DNA from: Bacillota bacterium
Lineage (GTDB): Bacteria; Bacillota; Clostridia; Christensenellales; Aristaeellaceae
Direction: 5' to 3'
NCBI GenBank assembly: GCA_023396045.1
Contig: JAEWXD010000027.1
Span: 1 to 43,598, forward strand
DNA: 43,598 nucleotides
Shown here one piece after another: positions 1 through 8,484 of the stretch. Numbering within the stretch: the stretch's first letter is position 1; every line of letters starts with the position of its first letter. The notes beneath the pieces are model-generated. The model saw nothing but the letters and a program-made list of their open reading frames with translations, had not been told where the DNA came from and did not search any database. A program made the translations under genes and the position numbers.

Positions 1-199
1 CATGTAAACTTTGCAAATAGTTTGCAATCGCATCGGAAGCGTTGGTAGTGAAAAATTGCATAAAGTCGTCTACCGTAGCGGGTATACCTTTACCTTGCAA
101 ATAATTACTAAGATATGAAAAACCGTCATAAATATAGTCTTTTTCCAAATACAAGGTGTCGTCAATATCAAAAATAACCGCTCTAACAGGTAACACCAT
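1..199 (-). CDS. HAD-superfamily hydrolase, N-terminal part
   Basis: This gene runs off the left edge, so only the first 66 codons are visible. The start is the ATG at 199-197, preceded by a GGAGG ribosome binding site at 203-207. Residues 8-15 read VIFDIDDT, which is HAD motif I; D11 would be the nucleophile and D13 the general acid/base. The following residues (LYLEKDYIYDGF) fit the start of a helical cap domain, as in phosphoglycolate phosphatase-like enzymes. The substrate cannot be told from this fragment. It diverges from the cyclophilin gene to its right. Confidence 0.8.
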   Translation of the reverse strand, partial: MVLPVRAVIFDIDDTLYLEKDYIYDGFSYLSNYLQGKGIPATVDDFMQFFTTNASDAIANYLQSLH

Positions 200-281
200 T
201 CGCCTCCAAAATATATATACCATAATATTATACTTGTTTTAGAATATCTTTTCAATGGTTTATGAAAACCCAAAACTATGC

Positions 282-287
282 TATACT
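282..287 (+). promoter_or_regulatory. putative -10 box of the cyclophilin gene
   Basis: TATACT lies about 30 bases before the start codon. No convincing -35 box is seen at the usual distance, so this is a weak prediction. Confidence 0.35.
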
Positions 288-317
288 ATATTTGAAAACA
301 TTAGAAAGAGGTATTTT

Positions 318-830
318 ATGAATCCTATTTTTACAATACAACTTGCAAATGGCAAAGTAATGAAAGGTGAACTTTATCCTGAACACGCACCAGAATCCGT
401 AGGTAACTTTATTGCATTAAGTAATGCGGGTTACTATGATGGTTTAACCTTTCATAGAGTTATTCCTAACTTTATGATACAAGGCGGTTGCCCGGACGGC
501 ACCGGTATGGGCGGCCCCGGCTACCATATTAAAGGTGAATTTGCGCAAAACCGTGTTAATAACCCTCTAAAGCATACAGAAGGTGTACTTTCTATGGCAC
601 GTAGCATGATGCCCAACAGTGCAGGCAGCCAATTCTTTATTATGACCAGCACTTCCCCACATTTAGATGGTTCCTACGCTGCTTTTGGTAAAGTAACCGA
701 AGGTTTGGATGAAGCCTATGCCATCGTAAATGTAAAACGCAACCATAGCGACAAACCAATCGAACCACAAGTAATACAAAGCATACGTGTAGAAACTTTT
801 GGTGTAGAGTACCCATTTACAAAACTTTAA
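318..830 (+). CDS. cyclophilin-type peptidyl-prolyl cis-trans isomerase
   Basis: A 170-residue single-domain cyclophilin that catalyses cis-trans isomerisation of proline peptide bonds. No signal peptide or membrane segment is visible, so it is probably cytoplasmic. The hallmarks are present: FHRVIP at 45-50 with catalytic Arg47, FMIQGG at 52-57, SQFFI at 104-108 and AFGKV at 122-126. The start is the ATG at 318 (MNPIFT), which has an AGAGG site just upstream. A longer in-frame extension to 255 is unlikely because it has no ribosome binding site and overlaps the promoter region. The gene stands alone and ends at a strong hairpin shared with the convergent ECF gene. Confidence 0.93.
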   Translation: MNPIFTIQLANGKVMKGELYPEHAPESVGNFIALSNAGYYDGLTFHRVIPNFMIQGGCPDGTGMGGPGYHIKGEFAQNRVNNPLKHTEGVLSMARSMMPNSAGSQFFIMTSTSPHLDGSYAAFGKVTEGLDEAYAIVNVKRNHSDKPIEPQVIQSIRVETFGVEYPFTKL

Positions 831-860
831 TTTAAAAGCACTCACAAGAGTGCTTTTAAA
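831..860. terminator. bidirectional hairpin terminator
   Basis: A perfect 13-base-pair stem (831-843 with 848-860) closes on a 4-base loop. The stem has A-rich and T-rich outer ends, so it can terminate both the cyclophilin gene and the convergent ECF gene, whose stop codon is at 867. Confidence 0.85.
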
Positions 861-866
861 TTGCAA

Positions 867-1400
867 TTATTTTAATTTGATTTTGCTTTTTTGTAATGCT
901 GCATTTACTGCCTTGTAGAATAAAGGTGCGCAGATACCTGCAAAAACAGCATTGATAGAAGATGCACTTAATTTTTGTAATAACACTGCGCCTAAAGTTT
1001 CAAGAGGTACAGGAGCAATGAATCGTTTTTGAATATAGCTTTTGACAAGGTAAAGTGCAACATAGGTAAATGCACCAGCAAAGGAGCCGATATATAGAGC
1101 TTTTTCACCTTTGATTTTGTTATAAACCAAACTTGCTACCAATACCATTAAGCCTTTATTGATAAATGTAATGGGTGCTTCGCTCACAAAAGCAGGAAAG
1201 CTAAGATCAAACAAAGCAGAGCCTAAACCTGCAATGAGCGCACCTTGTACACCACCAAACAGGAAACCTGCCAGAACACAAACAGCGTTTGCAATATGCA
1301 AATACGAACTAAAAAATGGGATACGTACATAATTTGCAACAAATACTAAGGCTATCATCATAGCCATAAGGCACAACTGTAAAATGCTTGGTTTTTTCAT
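867..1400 (-). CDS. ECF transporter S component (substrate unknown)
   Basis: A 177-residue protein with about five or six hydrophobic segments. It resembles the S (substrate-capturing) subunits of energy-coupling factor vitamin transporters, which pair with a shared ECF module (EcfA, EcfA', EcfT). The stretch IPFFSSYLHIANAV followed by GFLFGGVQGALIAGLGSALF, and later APITFINKG, follows the S-component pattern of a small-residue helix 1 and a conserved FINK-type loop. No ATPase or EcfT lies nearby, as expected for a stand-alone S gene. GGAGG precedes the ATG at 1400. The short leader (about 35 bases) leaves no room for a vitamin riboswitch, so the sequence does not reveal the ligand. Confidence 0.75.
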   Translation of the reverse strand: MKKPSILQLCLMAMMIALVFVANYVRIPFFSSYLHIANAVCVLAGFLFGGVQGALIAGLGSALFDLSFPAFVSEAPITFINKGLMVLVASLVYNKIKGEKALYIGSFAGAFTYVALYLVKSYIQKRFIAPVPLETLGAVLLQKLSASSINAVFAGICAPLFYKAVNAALQKSKIKLK

Positions 1401-1442
1401 ATTCGTTCCTCCAAAGTTAGTTTATTAAATTCATCTTTGCAT

Positions 1443-1470
1443 AGTATAGCACTATTTGAAAAAAATACAA
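1443..1470 (-). promoter_or_regulatory. sigma-A-type promoter of the ECF S gene
   Basis: On the minus strand: -35 TTGTAT (1470-1465), a 16-base spacer, and -10 TATACT (1448-1443). The start codon is 42 bases downstream of the -10 box. Confidence 0.6.
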
Positions 1471-1500
1471 GTTAAATTAAGCACAAAACGCTTTCGTTTA

Positions 1501-1530
1501 AAAACACTGCCTATAAATTGGCAGTGTTTT
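1501..1530 (-). terminator. terminator of the pyrH-to-ABC gene run
   Basis: A perfect 11-base-pair stem (1501-1511 with 1520-1530) with an 8-base loop sits just after the permease stop codon at 1534. On the minus strand the stem ends in a T run. Confidence 0.85.
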
Positions 1531-1533
1531 TAA

Positions 1534-3219
1534 TTATTCTACACTATATTTATATAATCTTCGTGGTAAAATTTTACGCGATACTATATAAAAAAGTAAA
1601 CCTAAAACAAAAAGTAATGCCGGTACAGCAATACCGTAAGCTAACATATACTCGGTATTTAAAATATATTTAAAGAAACCGAAAATCATAAAACCGCCAA
1701 CTGCCATGCCGCCAAAAATACAAATCATAACGGTTAAATTTTGTTTTAATACTTCTTGCGGGTTATTCCACTTCAATTTTGGATGGAACACATCCAATAA
1801 CAATCCTAAGGAAGAAAGAAAGAAATCCCCTGCAAGCATACCTACCAATACAGCAGCTGTATACTCTATACGTGCAATCAACAAATGAAATACAACAACC
1901 ACAGGTAGAACACTTGCAAATTGCAATGTTAGGCTTGCCAGCAAGCGTGCCCCGATTTGCGTTTTAGCAGAAATAGGCAGCGATTGCACAAGTGTAATTT
2001 TATTACCTTCTCTTGAAAAAGTACTGGAAGCAATATTACACATCGTACCAATAAAGCAAGCCAAAGCTACACCTATCAATACAGACACAGCAAGTAGCTG
2101 GCTGTGTGGGAACAATTTTAAAAAGAAATTTCGAACAGCGCCAAAATCAAAATTTTTTAATTGTTCTTTTAGTTGCATATAACTTGGAACTATCATAGCA
2201 ATGGGCATTATAATAGCGCCACCTATGGTATTAAATAAATACACAGGGGTTGTAAAAATTTCTTTCAGCTCTTTGCTATATAGAGTGCTAAAAACACTTT
2301 TTTCTTTTACTTTTAGCACACGTTTTGTTTTACTTGTGCCACTGGATGCGCTTTGTAAAACACCAATACGCATCGAGTTAGATAAAGCAATACTAATGCT
2401 ATAAGCCAAAGCTACACATGCAGCAAAAAATGCAAAACTAAGTGCAAAACCTAAAATACCAGGTTGTAAAAATTGTACATACTTTACAATATGCAAGACC
2501 GGTAAGTAACGCAACATTGTATTATGTGTTGCCAAGCTCTGTTTTGCAAAATCCATAGCTGCCAAAGGATTAACAGAAGAAAAAGTTGCCCCTTGCATCA
2601 TGGTATTCATGGTTAACACGATTACCATAATCAAAACCATACCAAGCATTTCAAAGCTTTTCTTAAGACCGGAAAATTTACTTGCCTTGCGCATAAGCAA
2701 AACAATAACAGATACTAAAAATAACACAGCCAATATGGAAATACTCAGTATATTAAATATACCCGTTGCATAGTACCACACATTCTGATGGCTTTCCATG
2801 CCATGTTTTACCAACATAGGTGCTGTAATAAGCGCCCCTAAGCCGGCACTACTGCAAGCCAATATAGCTATTTTTTCTAACAGAATAGTACGTGGCTTAA
2901 TAGGCAAGGAGAAAAGAAGACTTATGTCGTTGCCAAAGTATATTTTACTTATTACATAAGGGGTGGTAAAAACGGCACACAAAAGAATTAAAGTATAGTA
3001 GCCTTGCATAACAAACGCATATTCTATGCCGGCTTGTTGAAACATTCCATATTGCCCTAACATTTGCGTGGTAAACATATACCAATAAAATGCTAAACTC
3101 ACAATAAAAATAGGAATCATAAACAGCTTTTTACGGCGTTGTTTTTCATGCCAAATAGCCTTTAGACTAATATTTTGAAAATTAAAATCTTTTTTTAATA
3201 AAGCAAAGAAAGTTCTCAT
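1534..3219 (-). CDS. ABC-2-type exporter permease
   Basis: A 561-residue membrane protein with about 12 hydrophobic segments, the permease half of a two-gene ABC exporter. The N-terminus (about 1-30) is basic and cytoplasmic, and hydrophobic segments begin near residue 33 and recur to the C-terminus. A hydrophilic stretch near residues 290-320, rich in Lys and Ser, separates the two membrane halves. The start overlaps the stop of the ATPase gene by four bases (ATGA), so the two are translationally coupled. The exported substrate is not evident. Family assignment rests on membrane topology and coupling to the ATPase rather than a diagnostic motif. Confidence 0.8.
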   Translation of the reverse strand: MRTFFALLKKDFNFQNISLKAIWHEKQRRKKLFMIPIFIVSLAFYWYMFTTQMLGQYGMFQQAGIEYAFVMQGYYTLILLCAVFTTPYVISKIYFGNDISLLFSLPIKPRTILLEKIAILACSSAGLGALITAPMLVKHGMESHQNVWYYATGIFNILSISILAVLFLVSVIVLLMRKASKFSGLKKSFEMLGMVLIMVIVLTMNTMMQGATFSSVNPLAAMDFAKQSLATHNTMLRYLPVLHIVKYVQFLQPGILGFALSFAFFAACVALAYSISIALSNSMRIGVLQSASSGTSKTKRVLKVKEKSVFSTLYSKELKEIFTTPVYLFNTIGGAIIMPIAMIVPSYMQLKEQLKNFDFGAVRNFFLKLFPHSQLLAVSVLIGVALACFIGTMCNIASSTFSREGNKITLVQSLPISAKTQIGARLLASLTLQFASVLPVVVVFHLLIARIEYTAAVLVGMLAGDFFLSSLGLLLDVFHPKLKWNNPQEVLKQNLTVMICIFGGMAVGGFMIFGFFKYILNTEYMLAYGIAVPALLFVLGLLFYIVSRKILPRRLYKYSVE

Positions 3220-3932
3220 TCTGTTAACTCCAAGAAAATTTGTTCTAAGGATTGGCTACCTTGGGCATGCTCTTTAATTTCATCCATAGTACCCATTGCA
3301 ATAATTTCGCCATGATTGATAATGGCAATTCTATCACAAATTTTTTCGGCAACTTCCATAACGTGAGTAGAAAAGAAAACAGCTTTGCCTTCAGTGCAGC
3401 GCTTACGCATTATTTCTTTTAAAGTAAAAGCGGATTTTGGGTCAAGGCCAACCATAGGTTCATCTAAAATAAGCACTTCTGGGTCGTGCACCAGTGCAGC
3501 GATGAGAGCTATTTTTTGTTTCATACCATGGGAATAGCTTGAAATATAAGCATCAATATCTTTATCTAAACCAAATAGTGCAGCATATTCGTTCACACGT
3601 GCAATTCTATCTTCTTTGCTCACACCAAAAACATTGGCAATAAAGTAAGCAAATTGCCTGCCCGTCATATTTTCATATACTTCAGGATTGTCCGGCACAT
3701 AAGCCAATTTCTTTTTACTCTCTAAAGAGCTTTTTACGGCATCCACACCTGCAATATGCACTGTACCTTCATCCGGCAAAAGCAAGCCAACCAACATTTT
3801 AATGGTTGTGGATTTGCCTGCACCATTGGGGCCTAAAAAGCCAAAAATTTCGCCTTGCTTTACCTCCAAGCTAATATTATTTACAGCTTGTTTTTTTCCA
3901 AAGCGTTTGCTAATGTTTTGAATTTGAATCAT
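3216..3932 (-). CDS. ABC exporter ATP-binding protein
   Basis: A 238-residue nucleotide-binding subunit. Walker A is GPNGAGKST at residues 34-42. A signature-like SYSHGMKQK follows, then Walker B VLILDEP and the switch histidine in FFSTHVMEV. The SHGMKQK signature and overall length match the exporter class (CcmA/NatA-like) that pairs with ABC-2 permeases. A GGAGG site precedes the ATG at 3932. It follows the amidotransferase-like gene by 18 bases and overlaps the permease gene, so it is probably transcribed in the run that begins at pyrH. Confidence 0.92.
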   Translation of the reverse strand: MIQIQNISKRFGKKQAVNNISLEVKQGEIFGFLGPNGAGKSTTIKMLVGLLLPDEGTVHIAGVDAVKSSLESKKKLAYVPDNPEVYENMTGRQFAYFIANVFGVSKEDRIARVNEYAALFGLDKDIDAYISSYSHGMKQKIALIAALVHDPEVLILDEPMVGLDPKSAFTLKEIMRKRCTEGKAVFFSTHVMEVAEKICDRIAIINHGEIIAMGTMDEIKEHAQGSQSLEQIFLELTE

Positions 3933-3950
3933 ATTTCCTCCTAAAAAATA

Positions 3951-4649
3951 TCAATCTATTAAAAATTGAAATAATGACATATAATTGTGATCTACTTCCG
4001 GGTGAAACTGTACTCCCAAAATAAAATCCTCATATTCTAAAGCTTCTATACTATTATCCTGTGATATTGCAGAAACACTAAGTAAAGAAGACGGGTTATT
4101 TGCTGCATAGCGATGCATGGAGCTTACATTTAATGTTGTACCCTGAAATAGTTTATGCAGCAAAGTGCCTTTCTGAATTTGAATAGGATGCTTTGTAGGA
4201 TCTATTTGGGTTCTGGTAATATTAAACTGCCAATGATTTTCTACCGGCAACACAAACATATATTTTTCTTTTTTCATTTGCAAATATAAGTCTAATAAAC
4301 CACCTTCAAACTGGCGGGTTTCTTTTTCCTGCAAAACGGTAAAAAAACTATGTATCGTTTGCAAGCCGAGGCAAACACCAAGTAGCTTTTTATGCGTGCG
4401 ATAACAATGCTCTACAATTTGAAAATGATAGGGATGAATTTGCAAGCCACCGGTGATTAAAAAAGCATCAAAATTATCCAGTGCTTCTTCATATATATAG
4501 CCATTACAGGGAAGCACACCCTGGGCAATGCCACCAGCTTCTGTAATACGCGCTATATAACTGTTTACATATTCATAACGATCTTGGTAAGGATCTTCAT
4601 TTAAAAACAATTTGGCAGAGGGTACTACACCAATTATTTTTTTACGCAT
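3951..4649 (-). CDS. class I glutamine amidotransferase-like hydrolase (peptidase C26 type)
   Basis: A 232-residue protein of the gamma-glutamyl-gamma-aminobutyrate hydrolase/C26 fold. The nucleophile elbow is GVCLG with Cys93, and the His-Glu pair lies in VQFHPEVD near residues 213-220. The oxyanion region ITGGLQIHP (65-73) matches the GGxDxxP-type loop only loosely: the usual Asp is missing, so its substrate may differ from PuuD. It overlaps the MATE gene by 8 bases and is co-transcribed. It is distinct from the second C26 gene at 13543-14256, which keeps the canonical GGNDVNP. Confidence 0.8.
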   Translation of the reverse strand: MRKKIIGVVPSAKLFLNEDPYQDRYEYVNSYIARITEAGGIAQGVLPCNGYIYEEALDNFDAFLITGGLQIHPYHFQIVEHCYRTHKKLLGVCLGLQTIHSFFTVLQEKETRQFEGGLLDLYLQMKKEKYMFVLPVENHWQFNITRTQIDPTKHPIQIQKGTLLHKLFQGTTLNVSSMHRYAANNPSSLLSVSAISQDNSIEALEYEDFILGVQFHPEVDHNYMSLFQFLID

Positions 4650-6060
4650 GCACTTCTTCCTCTACGTTATCTGTAGTTGGCTGCTCAAGGATGAAAGTTA
4701 ATTTTCTACGCCATACCCCTTTTTTATAGAAATATACAGAAAGCAAACCACTTACAGACCAGCCAATTGCATGGCTTAACATTACCATTGCAGGATTACC
4801 AGTGGGATTGGCTGCTGTTTTTGTTAGCTCTACCATGATATATGCAAGTGGAGTGCGCATGATAACTACGGTAAAAATACTAATCCACATAGGTGTTACA
4901 GAATCCCCCGCACCACGCATTACACCGCCAAATACTTGGGTAAATGTAAACATAATATAACCTACAGTTAATATACGAAGGAATCTGGCAGAAAGTTCCA
5001 ATATCTCGTCTGTTTTGGTAAATATTTCTGCAAATTGCATACCGAAAAGAAGTATTAAAACAGCCAATGTAACAGAACAAGTAAGTGCTACTTTAATTGC
5101 CGAAACAGCGCCTTCCTTCACCCTATCCAAACGTTTGGCACCAACGTTCTGCGATGTAAAAGTAGTGGCGGCTACACCAAATGTAAAAATAGGTAGCATT
5201 ACAAAGCCATCTATACGCATTACGGTAGTATTGGCAGTAACAACAGCAGGGCCAAAGGAATTGCTGAGGCCTTGAATGAGAAGCATTGCCAAAGAAAAAA
5301 CGCTTTGTGTAATAGCACTTGGGCCACCAATGGACATCATTTTTTTGCTGATTTCTTTATCTATACGTATGTTTTCTTTGTTAAGGCTAATCAGTTGTTT
5401 CATGCTTAGTAAGCGAAACAAACAAAGAATAGCGCTAATGGTTTGCGCAATAACTGTAGCAATCGCAACACCAAAGGTGCCCCAACGGAAAACACTTACA
5501 AATAAAATATCCAACACAACATTTAACAAAGTGGATATCAACAATGCGATGAGCGGAAAAATGGAATCCCCCATAGCACGCAATGCACCCGTTAAGATAT
5601 TGTATGCACCTATACCCAGTACACCGATGAAGATGGTTTTAAGATAGACAGAAGTCATATCAAAAAGCTCTACCGGAGTGTTGAGTAAATGAAGCAACGG
5701 ATCCGCTACAAAATAGCCAACAGAGGAAATGCCTATACTTGCATATAATACCCAAAGCAAACAAGTGCCCATGGTTTTACTTAAATTTTCTCTGTCTTTT
5801 GCACCATAATATTGGCCAATCAATACACTTGTGCCGGTTGCAATCGCTACAAACAAAACAATAATAAAATTGATAATTGGGAAAGATGCCCCAACTGCAC
5901 CCAACGCATTGTCCCCAATATAATGGCTTACAACAATGGCATCTACCGTATTATACAGTTGCTGTGCAAAGTTACCAATGATTAAAGGTATAGAAAATAA
6001 AATAATTTGTTTGGTAGGGTTCCCTTGTGTTAAATCTAATTGTCCTAATTTTTTAAACAT
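4642..6060 (-). CDS. MATE family multidrug/organic cation efflux transporter
   Basis: A 472-residue protein with about 12 hydrophobic segments in two similar halves, matching the length and repeat architecture of MATE (NorM/DinF-like) antiporters. These expel cations or drugs in exchange for sodium or protons. The N-terminus contains a LTQGNP stretch followed by IPLIIGNFAQQLYNTVDAIVVSHYIG, typical of the family's first helix; residues such as GALRAMGDS and GVMRGAGDS occupy equivalent positions in the two halves. An AGGGA site precedes the ATG. It begins 15 bases after the pyrH stop and so probably shares its transcript. Confidence 0.92.
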   Translation of the reverse strand: MFKKLGQLDLTQGNPTKQIILFSIPLIIGNFAQQLYNTVDAIVVSHYIGDNALGAVGASFPIINFIIVLFVAIATGTSVLIGQYYGAKDRENLSKTMGTCLLWVLYASIGISSVGYFVADPLLHLLNTPVELFDMTSVYLKTIFIGVLGIGAYNILTGALRAMGDSIFPLIALLISTLLNVVLDILFVSVFRWGTFGVAIATVIAQTISAILCLFRLLSMKQLISLNKENIRIDKEISKKMMSIGGPSAITQSVFSLAMLLIQGLSNSFGPAVVTANTTVMRIDGFVMLPIFTFGVAATTFTSQNVGAKRLDRVKEGAVSAIKVALTCSVTLAVLILLFGMQFAEIFTKTDEILELSARFLRILTVGYIMFTFTQVFGGVMRGAGDSVTPMWISIFTVVIMRTPLAYIMVELTKTAANPTGNPAMVMLSHAIGWSVSGLLSVYFYKKGVWRRKLTFILEQPTTDNVEEEVHA

Positions 6061-6075
6061 AAATCCCTTTCTGCA

Positions 6076-6798
6076 TTAAAAATCTGCATGTAAAAACGTG
6101 CCAACATTTTCGCCGTTTAGCACCTTTAATATATTTTGCGGATCCTGTAAGCTAAACAGGCGAACGGTCTTAATATCGCTCTCTTTCAGCATAGAAAATG
6201 CACTTGCATCCATCACTTTTAAGTTTTTGGCCAAAGCTTCGCTGAAGCTGATTTTTTCTAAAAATTCTGCATCCTTATCTACTTTGGGGTCTGCGGTATA
6301 AACACCATCAATATTTTTGGCCATTAAAATCTCATCACATTGCATTTGACGAGCACGCACTACAACGGTAGTATCGGTTGTAAAATATGGATGCCCAAGC
6401 CCTAAGGCAAATAATACCACTTTACCTTGATTTAAGGCTTCATCTGCCTTATGCATATCAAAGGTATCTGTAAAGCTTGGCAAACCGAAAGCAGATTGCA
6501 CCACAGCTTCAACGCCGTGCTGACGAAGTGCATCTGCCATACATAAACAATTAAGCATAGTACTTAACATACCCATTTGATCTGCAGTAGCTGCATTCAT
6601 GCCGCTACCCGCTTGCCTGCCACGCCAAATATTGCCACCACCAATAACTAAGCAAAGTTGATAGCCTTGTTTACAAGCTTCTGCCAAAATACCGGCTATG
6701 GTATTAATATGTGAAAAATGATATACCTGTTCTATTTTATTTTCATTATGTAAAGCCAAAGCTTCACCGCTCAGCTTAATCAATACACGTTTTTTCAT
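6076..6798 (-). CDS. pyrH: UMP kinase
   Basis: A 240-residue bacterial UMP kinase that phosphorylates UMP to UDP in pyrimidine nucleotide synthesis; the bacterial enzyme is a hexameric amino-acid-kinase-fold protein. Residues 7-13 (IKLSGEA) form the phosphate loop, GGGNIWRG is at 53-60, and the ATADQMGM block is at 69-76. The DTTVVVRA and KNIDGVYTADPK stretches are the nucleotide-binding elements. A good ribosome binding site (AGGAG) precedes the ATG. It heads the minus-strand run to 1534. The common pairing with tsf or frr is absent here. Confidence 0.96.
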   Translation of the reverse strand: MKKRVLIKLSGEALALHNENKIEQVYHFSHINTIAGILAEACKQGYQLCLVIGGGNIWRGRQAGSGMNAATADQMGMLSTMLNCLCMADALRQHGVEAVVQSAFGLPSFTDTFDMHKADEALNQGKVVLFALGLGHPYFTTDTTVVVRARQMQCDEILMAKNIDGVYTADPKVDKDAEFLEKISFSEALAKNLKVMDASAFSMLKESDIKTVRLFSLQDPQNILKVLNGENVGTFLHADF

Positions 6799-6826
6799 AT
6801 TCGTTCTCCTTTTTTATTTCTATAAT

Positions 6827-6832
6827 ATTATA
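6827..6832 (-). promoter_or_regulatory. putative -10 box of pyrH
   Basis: A perfect TATAAT on the minus strand, 29 bases before the pyrH start. The -35 region is poor. The roughly 100-base gap to the divergent methyltransferase gene must hold both promoters. Confidence 0.45.
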
Positions 6833-6898
6833 GCACAATTCTACATATTTGCGCCAAAATATGATACAATATATAAGTATAAAATCAAAGGAGTTTTT

Positions 6899-7762
6899 AT
6901 GTTTATCACTAAAAAATGGCAAGACTATGAAATTATAGATGCCGGTAACGGCAATAAATTAGAGCGTTGGAAAACCTATGTATTAAAACGCCCAGACCCA
7001 CAAACCATATGGAATGTGGCAAACGAAGAATTATGGCAAAATTGCCATGCCGTATACGACCGAAGCCAAAGCGGTGGCGGTGCTTGGAATTTTATAAAAA
7101 AACTACCTGAACGCTGGCAAGTAACCTATGGGGATTGGCAATTTTATGTGCGCCCTACCGGCTTTAAGCATACCGGTTTGTTCCCTGAACAAGCTGCCAA
7201 CTGGGATTTTATGGTAGAGCAAATACAAAAATACCCTAAAGGCAGGCAAGCCAAAGTATTAAACCTGTTCGGTTACACCGGTGGTGCCAGTGTAGCGCTT
7301 GCCAAAAGCGGTGCCCATGTTACCCACGTAGATGCTGCCAAAGGCATGGTGCAATGGGCCAAAGAAAATATGCAACTAAACAAGGTAGACGAGCAAAATG
7401 TGCGCTATATTGTTGAAGACGCCAAACGTTTTGTGCAACGTGAAATCCGCCGTGGCAACCATTATGATGGCATTGTAATGGACCCACCCAGCTATGGCAG
7501 AGGCCCCGGTGGTGAACTTTGGAAATTAGAAGACGAACTGCAAGAATTGGTTGCACTCTGTGCACAATTATTAAGTGATGATGCCTGTTTCTTTGTACTC
7601 AATGGCTATACGACCGGATTTTCACAAAGCGTTTTATATAATATTGTAGATAGAGAACTTGTAGCAAAACATGGTGGCACAGTGGAAGCCGATGAGCTTT
7701 GCTTACCCATTACAGCCGGTGGTTTTCTGCCCTGTGGTACAAGTGCCAGATGGACAAAATAA
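6899..7762 (+). CDS. RlmI-like class I SAM-dependent RNA methyltransferase
   Basis: A 287-residue methyltransferase of the COG1092 group, which methylates 23S rRNA cytosine C5 in RlmI. SAM motif I is NLFGYTGGASVALAKSGA (122-139), acidic VDAAKGMV follows at 144-151, and the catalytic-loop motif is MDPPSYGRGP at 194-203. The PUA-like N-terminal domain of RlmI is replaced by a shorter segment with many Trp residues. An AGGAG site precedes the ATG. It starts a five- or six-gene plus-strand run and is followed at once by a pseudouridine synthase, consistent with a role in rRNA modification. The exact target base is inferred only from the family. Confidence 0.85.
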   Translation: MFITKKWQDYEIIDAGNGNKLERWKTYVLKRPDPQTIWNVANEELWQNCHAVYDRSQSGGGAWNFIKKLPERWQVTYGDWQFYVRPTGFKHTGLFPEQAANWDFMVEQIQKYPKGRQAKVLNLFGYTGGASVALAKSGAHVTHVDAAKGMVQWAKENMQLNKVDEQNVRYIVEDAKRFVQREIRRGNHYDGIVMDPPSYGRGPGGELWKLEDELQELVALCAQLLSDDACFFVLNGYTTGFSQSVLYNIVDRELVAKHGGTVEADELCLPITAGGFLPCGTSARWTK

Positions 7763-7764
7763 AC

Positions 7765-8484
7765 ATGCTTGATGTTGTATATGAAGATAATCATTTATTG
7801 ATTGTACATAAGCCAGCCAATGTATTAAGCCAGGGCGACAATACCAACGATATTAATATGGTAACACTCGCCAAAGACTACTTACGTAAAAAATACAATA
7901 AGCCCGGCAATATATATATAGGCTTATTGCACCGTTTAGATAGGCCGGTAAGCGGGTTAATGGCGCTTGCCAAAACCAGCAAAGCTGCACAGCGTTTAAG
8001 TGAACAACTTGCAAAAAAAGAAATGAAGCGCAATTATTTTGCCGTTGTACAGGGTAACATGCAAAATCAAAATATTAGCGATTACCTTTTGCAAGATAGC
8101 GAAGGTTTTGTGTGCGTTGTGCCCAAAGGCACAGCCGGCGCACAATTTGCTCAATTACAATGCACTGCCTTAGCACATAAAGACAATACAACGCTTATAT
8201 ATGTAGAGCTACAAACGGGGCGCAAGCACCAAATTCGAGTACAATTGCAAAATATTGGCCACAGTATATTGTATGATATGCGTTATGGGCAAGGTGTAAA
8301 AGGCAAGCAAATCGCTTTGTTTGGTGCAAGTTTGAAGCTTGTACACCCTACCACAAAAGAAGCAATGCTCTTTACTGCATTGCCAAAAATAGATAGTTTT
8401 AAATTATACCAAACAGAAATAAAAGAATTTTTAATGGAATTGAGGAAGAATCATGAAAGAAATTTTAGCAAAACTGATATTTGA
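7765..8484 (+). CDS. RluA/RluD-family pseudouridine synthase
   Basis: A 239-residue enzyme that converts uridine to pseudouridine in RNA. The catalytic aspartate is D59 in LLHRLDRPVSG (55-65), and the N-terminus MLDVVYEDNHLLIVHKPANV has the usual family start. The RKHQIRVQL stretch is the second conserved block. I chose the ATG at 7765 because it matches the family N-terminus. An alternative ATG at 7750 would add five residues and overlap the preceding gene by 13 bases; neither has a strong ribosome binding site, suggesting coupling to the methyltransferase gene. No S4 domain is present. Confidence 0.9.
   Translation: MLDVVYEDNHLLIVHKPANVLSQGDNTNDINMVTLAKDYLRKKYNKPGNIYIGLLHRLDRPVSGLMALAKTSKAAQRLSEQLAKKEMKRNYFAVVQGNMQNQNISDYLLQDSEGFVCVVPKGTAGAQFAQLQCTALAHKDNTTLIYVELQTGRKHQIRVQLQNIGHSILYDMRYGQGVKGKQIALFGASLKLVHPTTKEAMLFTALPKIDSFKLYQTEIKEFLMELRKNHERNFSKTDI

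Noticed and set aside
1401..1442. Vitamin riboswitch before the ECF S gene
   Set aside because: The promoter lies 43-70 bases upstream of the start, leaving too short a leader for a known vitamin riboswitch.
5276..5647. A 123-residue plus-strand ORF
   Set aside because: It lies antisense within the MATE gene, with no initiation signals.
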